Source: Mucilaginibacter segetis
Lineage (GTDB): Bacteria > Bacteroidota > Bacteroidia > Sphingobacteriales > Sphingobacteriaceae
Reading direction: 5' to 3'
NCBI RefSeq assembly: GCF_016522075.1
Contig: NZ_JAEHFW010000003.1
Span: forward strand, 434,001 to 498,000
DNA length: 64,000 nucleotides
The position numbers and the translations under genes are program-made. Numbering within the stretch: position 1 is the first letter of the stretch; each line of letters begins with the position of its first letter. The notes under the pieces were generated by a model. The model was given only the letters and a program-made list of their open reading frames with translations. It was not told the DNA's origin and did no database searches. This document shows, in pieces, positions 60,568-64,000 of the stretch.

Positions 60568-63132
60568 ATGAATAAAAAATTATACGTATTACTTTTAGTA
60601 CTCACGGGTTTGTTTTGCCTGCAAAATGCGAAGGCACAAACGGCTTATTATATTGATGGCTACCATGGCGGTATCTGGGGGCATTATCCGGATTGGAATA
60701 CCCGGTTCATGGCAGATATGCTGAAGAAAAATCCCGCCTGGAAAATAAATATTGAACTGGAGCCCGAAACATGGGACAGGGCACAATCTGTTGACCCGCA
60801 GGCTTATGCTGATTTTAAAGCGCTTTTTGCTGATCAATCCTTAAATGGCAGGATAGAATATGTGAACCCTGCCTATGCGCAAAGCTACATGTATAATATC
60901 TCGGGCGAGAGCATCATCCGCCAATTCAGTTACGGCATGAAAATGATAAAGGCCCATTTCCCTACTGCGGTATTTACCAGTTATTCATCGGAAGAGCCGT
61001 GCTTTACCAGTGCCTTACCGCAAATATTAAACTCGTTCGGCTTTAAATATGCTTCATTAAAAAATCCTAATACTTGTTTTGGGGGATATACCCGTGAGCA
61101 TGATGGTGAGCTGGTGAACTGGATAGGGCCGGATGGTTCCAGCATTATTACTTCACCGCGCTATACAGTTGAAAAATTATCTCCAAAATCAACATGGCAA
61201 ACCATTGCCTGGCAAAACTCTCCTGCATATATCAAAGCCGCATTTGCGGCTAACATGCCGCACCCAATAGGTATGACATTGCAGGATGCCGGGTGGAAGG
61301 GTGGGCCCTTTATCGGTAATGGTATACACGGCGATATTAAAAGTATTTACACTACCTGGCGCAACTATTTTGGCAACATCGCGAAAAACGATGCCCGGCA
61401 GAACTGGAAGGTATCGCAGGAAGATATGCTGGTAAATTTAGTTTGGGGATCGCAGGTAACACAGCAAATTGCGCAAAAGGTGAGGGTATCCGAAAATAAA
61501 TTGGTTAGCACTGAAAAACTTGCGGCCCTTGCCAAAATATACGCAGGCACACCATGGCCGCAGCAGCAGCTGGATTCGGCCTGGCGGACGTTGTTGTTAT
61601 CACAGCATCATGATTGCTGGATAGTGCCTTATAACGGAAAAAAGGGAAATACCTGGGCCGATAAAGTTACCGGATGGACGGGCTATACTAATAATATATG
61701 CGACAGCCTGCTTAATCTTTCAGCCGGAAGCATCGACCAAAAAAATACGGACGGCCACTATATAACTGTTTACAATACAACAGCTGTAACCCGCAATGAA
61801 CCTGTAACGGTTAAAATACCCGCAAATTGGAACGCGGAGAATGTAACCGTGACTGATGCGACGGGTAAAAAAATGATTACTCAACCTATTGGCACAAATA
61901 AAATTACGTTCAGGGCTAAAGTGCCGCCTATAGGCTACGCGGTTTTCGGTTTACAACATCAAAAATTAAACCGGGTAAAAGGTGCCGTAATATCTGTAAC
62001 GCCCGATGGTAAATATTTAATGGAAACAGACCTGTATAAATTAGTGCTTGATCCGCAGCATGGGGGCATAATTAGATCTTTGATCGCTAAGCAATTCAAT
62101 GATAAAGAATTTGTTGATAAGGCTAACTCCCGTGGCTTTAACGAACTGCGTGGTAATTTTTATAAGGACGGAGGTTTCAGATCGAGTGCAGACAGTGCCG
62201 CGAAAATTGAAGTATTGCAAAATGGTCCGCTGAGTATAAAGCTGGCTGTAAAGGGGAGTATTGCAGGTAACCCCTATACACAAATCATCAGCCTGGCTCA
62301 GGGGCAGCCACGTATTGATATTAAGTTAAATGTCGACTGGCAGGGTAATCCCGGTATTGGCGAAGATACGGAGCGGGGTACTTATAAAATGGAAAACCCC
62401 GAAAAGCCTTTTTATGATGATCGTAATAAGTTGCTGGCCTTATTTCCACTTAACCTTAAACAACAAAAGGTTTATAAAAACGCGCCATTTGATGTTACCG
62501 AAAGCAAACTCAAGAATACCTTTTTTACCCGCTGGGATAGCATAAAGAATAATGTGATCCTAAACTGGGTGGATGTAACCGATAGTAAGCAACAATATGG
62601 AATAGCTCTGTTCAGCGATCATACCACCAGTTATACTCATGGCCAAAATTTCCCGTTAGGCTTAACGCTGCAATATTCAGGTATGGGCTTATGGGGGCGC
62701 AATTATACCATCGTCGGGCCTTCAGAAATTAATTATGCACTAATACCCCATGCAGGTAAATGGGATAAGGCAGGTATTTGGGCAGATAACACCAAATGGA
62801 ACGAGCCATTAATAGCCGTATTATCTGATAAGCAGCCAGCGGTTATGAGCCGTTCTTTAGTAAATGTACCGGCGGGTTTCGAGGTCACTACCATTAATTT
62901 TGACGGTAACGATATGCTGGTTCGCTTGTTTAATGCAGGCACGGTAACATCCGGCAAAGTTACCTTTAATTGCATGGGGGATAAAGCTGTTTTAATGGAA
63001 TTAGATGGCAGGGAGAGGAAGACGCTAAGTTTGTTACCGCAAAAAAATGAAGAAACTTCTGCCATCATCAATGTACCTAAGTTTGGGGTACGCACAATTA
63101 AACTGGTAAATGCGCGCGGAATCAGTAAATAA
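60568..63132 (+). CDS. GH38-like alpha-mannosidase-family protein
   Basis: Exported 854-residue enzyme (signal peptide MNKKLYVLLLVLTGLFCLQNAKAQ) with the domain order of GH38: N-terminal alpha/beta barrel (about 27-290: AYYIDGYHGGIWGHYPDWNTRFM), three-helix bundle (about 300-390, with LLLSQHHDCWIVPYNG carrying the conserved H-H-D), then a long beta-domain to the end. The usual nucleophile context W-x-x-D-x-F-G is not seen; the corresponding stretch reads TSYSSEEPCFTSALPQIL, with Glu instead. It is therefore a divergent member and the exact linkage cut is uncertain. Operon with the SGNH gene. Confidence 0.82.
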   Translation: MNKKLYVLLLVLTGLFCLQNAKAQTAYYIDGYHGGIWGHYPDWNTRFMADMLKKNPAWKINIELEPETWDRAQSVDPQAYADFKALFADQSLNGRIEYVNPAYAQSYMYNISGESIIRQFSYGMKMIKAHFPTAVFTSYSSEEPCFTSALPQILNSFGFKYASLKNPNTCFGGYTREHDGELVNWIGPDGSSIITSPRYTVEKLSPKSTWQTIAWQNSPAYIKAAFAANMPHPIGMTLQDAGWKGGPFIGNGIHGDIKSIYTTWRNYFGNIAKNDARQNWKVSQEDMLVNLVWGSQVTQQIAQKVRVSENKLVSTEKLAALAKIYAGTPWPQQQLDSAWRTLLLSQHHDCWIVPYNGKKGNTWADKVTGWTGYTNNICDSLLNLSAGSIDQKNTDGHYITVYNTTAVTRNEPVTVKIPANWNAENVTVTDATGKKMITQPIGTNKITFRAKVPPIGYAVFGLQHQKLNRVKGAVISVTPDGKYLMETDLYKLVLDPQHGGIIRSLIAKQFNDKEFVDKANSRGFNELRGNFYKDGGFRSSADSAAKIEVLQNGPLSIKLAVKGSIAGNPYTQIISLAQGQPRIDIKLNVDWQGNPGIGEDTERGTYKMENPEKPFYDDRNKLLALFPLNLKQQKVYKNAPFDVTESKLKNTFFTRWDSIKNNVILNWVDVTDSKQQYGIALFSDHTTSYTHGQNFPLGLTLQYSGMGLWGRNYTIVGPSEINYALIPHAGKWDKAGIWADNTKWNEPLIAVLSDKQPAVMSRSLVNVPAGFEVTTINFDGNDMLVRLFNAGTVTSGKVTFNCMGDKAVLMELDGRERKTLSLLPQKNEETSAIINVPKFGVRTIKLVNARGISK

Positions 63133-63172
63133 GGATTGATATAAACGGCATATAAAAATTATACAATAAAAT

Positions 63173-63226
63173 TTGCTAAATCGTTTTTTCTTTCTAATTT
63201 GGACGCTTGTAAACCAATTGCTAAAT
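63173..63226 (+). promoter_or_regulatory. two TTGCTAAAT half-sites before the GH92 gene
   Basis: TTGCTAAATCG at 63173-63183 and TTGCTAAAT at 63218-63226 repeat the half-site of the 59137-59156 palindrome in the same orientation, inside the 149-base gap before the GH92 gene. Confidence 0.5.
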
Positions 63227-63281
63227 AAGGTCTGTTGTAATTACAGGCTCCGCACCATCTAAATTCTTACAAGGAAAAGAG

Positions 63282-64000
63282 ATGTTTAAAAACATTCCAA
63301 AATATTTTAAGATAGCCCTGCTGTCAGGTTTGGCTGTTTATGCTTCGTCCGCAAAAGCGCAAAATGCTGCTCAATATGTGAATCCGTTTATTGGTGCAAG
63401 CACCAGTGCGGCAGATGCAGGGGTTTACCACGGCCTGGGCAAAACTTTTCCGGGGGCAACCACACCTTATGGTATGGTACAGGTAAGCCCGAATACCATA
63501 ACCGGGGGCGACAATGGTTCGGGCTATAGTTATGAGCATACCAGCATTGAGGGTTTTGCCTTCACGCAAATGAGCGGTATTGGCTGGTTTGGCGATATGG
63601 GTAACTTTTTAGTGATGCCAACCACAGGTAAACTTAAAACGAGTTCAGGTAAACGGGAAAACCCGGATGCCGGTTACCGCTCAAGTTACGATAAAAAAAG
63701 TGAAAAAGCATCGGCAGGTTATTACAGTGTTTTATTAAACGATTACCATGTAAAAGCTGAAATGACGGCAGCTCCACATAGTGGTATGCTGCGTTTTACG
63801 TTCCCGCAAAATAAACAGTCGCGTATACAAATTGATCTCGCACGACGGGTAGGGGGAACTTCTACCTTGCAATATGTTCGGGTAGTGGATGATCATACCA
63901 TTGAAGGATGGATGAAATGTACTCCAGATGGCGGCGGATGGGGTAATGGTGATGGACACGCGGACTATACCGTTTATTTTTATGCGCAATTCAGTAAACC
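63282..64000 (+). CDS. GH92 alpha-mannosidase, 3' end outside window
   Basis: Start of an exported calcium-dependent exo-alpha-mannosidase of family GH92. The ATG at 63282 follows AAGGAAAAGAG and opens a signal peptide (FKIALLSGLAVYASSAKAQ). The mature N-terminus AAQYVNPFIGASTSAADAGVYHGLGKTFPGATTPYGMVQVSP is the GH92 N-domain signature, followed by EGFAFTQMSGIGWFGDMGNF. About 240 of an expected 750 or so residues are visible with no stop before the edge; the catalytic acidic residues lie beyond it. The third glycan-active gene in this direction after the SGNH and GH38-like genes. Confidence 0.92.
   Translation, partial: MFKNIPKYFKIALLSGLAVYASSAKAQNAAQYVNPFIGASTSAADAGVYHGLGKTFPGATTPYGMVQVSPNTITGGDNGSGYSYEHTSIEGFAFTQMSGIGWFGDMGNFLVMPTTGKLKTSSGKRENPDAGYRSSYDKKSEKASAGYYSVLLNDYHVKAEMTAAPHSGMLRFTFPQNKQSRIQIDLARRVGGTSTLQYVRVVDDHTIEGWMKCTPDGGGWGNGDGHADYTVYFYAQFSK

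Noticed and set aside
53523..64000. A complete polysaccharide utilisation locus with SusC/SusD
   Set aside because: No SusC/SusD pair is present between the GH26 gene and the window end; one may lie beyond 64000 but cannot be claimed.

Overview
The window looks like a chromosomal segment of a Bacteroidota bacterium, most likely a soil or plant-associated Sphingobacteriaceae close to Mucilaginibacter or Pedobacter. The case rests on gene families typical of the group (DUF5686, SPOR/HU-CCDC81, SusB-type GH97, carboxypeptidase-regulatory domains on outer-membrane proteins, TonB systems), the scarcity of Shine-Dalgarno sequences, a clear TTTG-N20-TAnnTTTG promoter of the Bacteroidota sigma factor, and moderate GC. 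The genus is an inference.

Layout. 1-4.6 kb: a MarC-family end fragment, then a minus-strand operon guaA - periplasmic-binding lipoprotein - RsmB-like rRNA methyltransferase. 4.8-6.7 kb: a membrane-anchored caspase-like protease translationally coupled to an LpxR-like lipid A deacylase. 6.7-18.7 kb: DUF5686 protein and folC, then a tight minus-strand block TPR protein - outer-membrane barrel - HU/SPOR protein - ExbB - ExbD - TonB. 18.9-23.8 kb: secreted HExxH protein, response regulator, two sister zinc-ribbon proteins, nucleotidyltransferase, M42 peptidase, GNAT. 23.9-24.85 kb: an IS200/RAYT-type transposase killed by a 7-bp duplication, followed by an alternating array of two REP-like hairpin types. 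24.8-40.9 kb: acyl-CoA carboxylase beta subunit, SulP transporter with two beta-carbonic anhydrases and a DUF1275 protein, pruA, EamA transporter, a beta-helix lipoprotein beside a TonB-dependent receptor, an MDR oxidoreductase and a CvpA-CAP fusion. 41-43.6 kb: ArsR-SRPBCC pair with a visible promoter/operator, TraB/GumN and DUF1684 proteins. 43.9-50 kb: trehalase, PAP2-like protein, and an ethanolamine operon (permease, eutB, eutC) preceded by an attenuator-like hairpin. 50-56.7 kb: a gene remnant, GAF histidine kinase, AraC regulator, GH26 mannanase, LysR regulator and YeiH-family protein. 56.75-64 kb: a truncated tRNA relic, SusB-like GH97, tRNA-Arg(CCG), and a plus-strand mannoside cluster (SGNH hydrolase, GH38-like, GH92) that runs off the window.

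How genes work together. The ExbB/ExbD/TonB block is a complete energy-transduction unit with its own barrel and SPOR protein. SulP plus carbonic anhydrases suggests bicarbonate uptake and interconversion. EutBC with its permease would take ethanolamine to acetaldehyde and ammonia in the cytosol; no microcompartment shell genes are visible. GH26, GH38-like, GH92 and an SGNH esterase point to breakdown of mannose-containing glycans; a 20-bp palindrome before the SGNH gene recurs as half-sites before the GH92 gene, suggesting common control.
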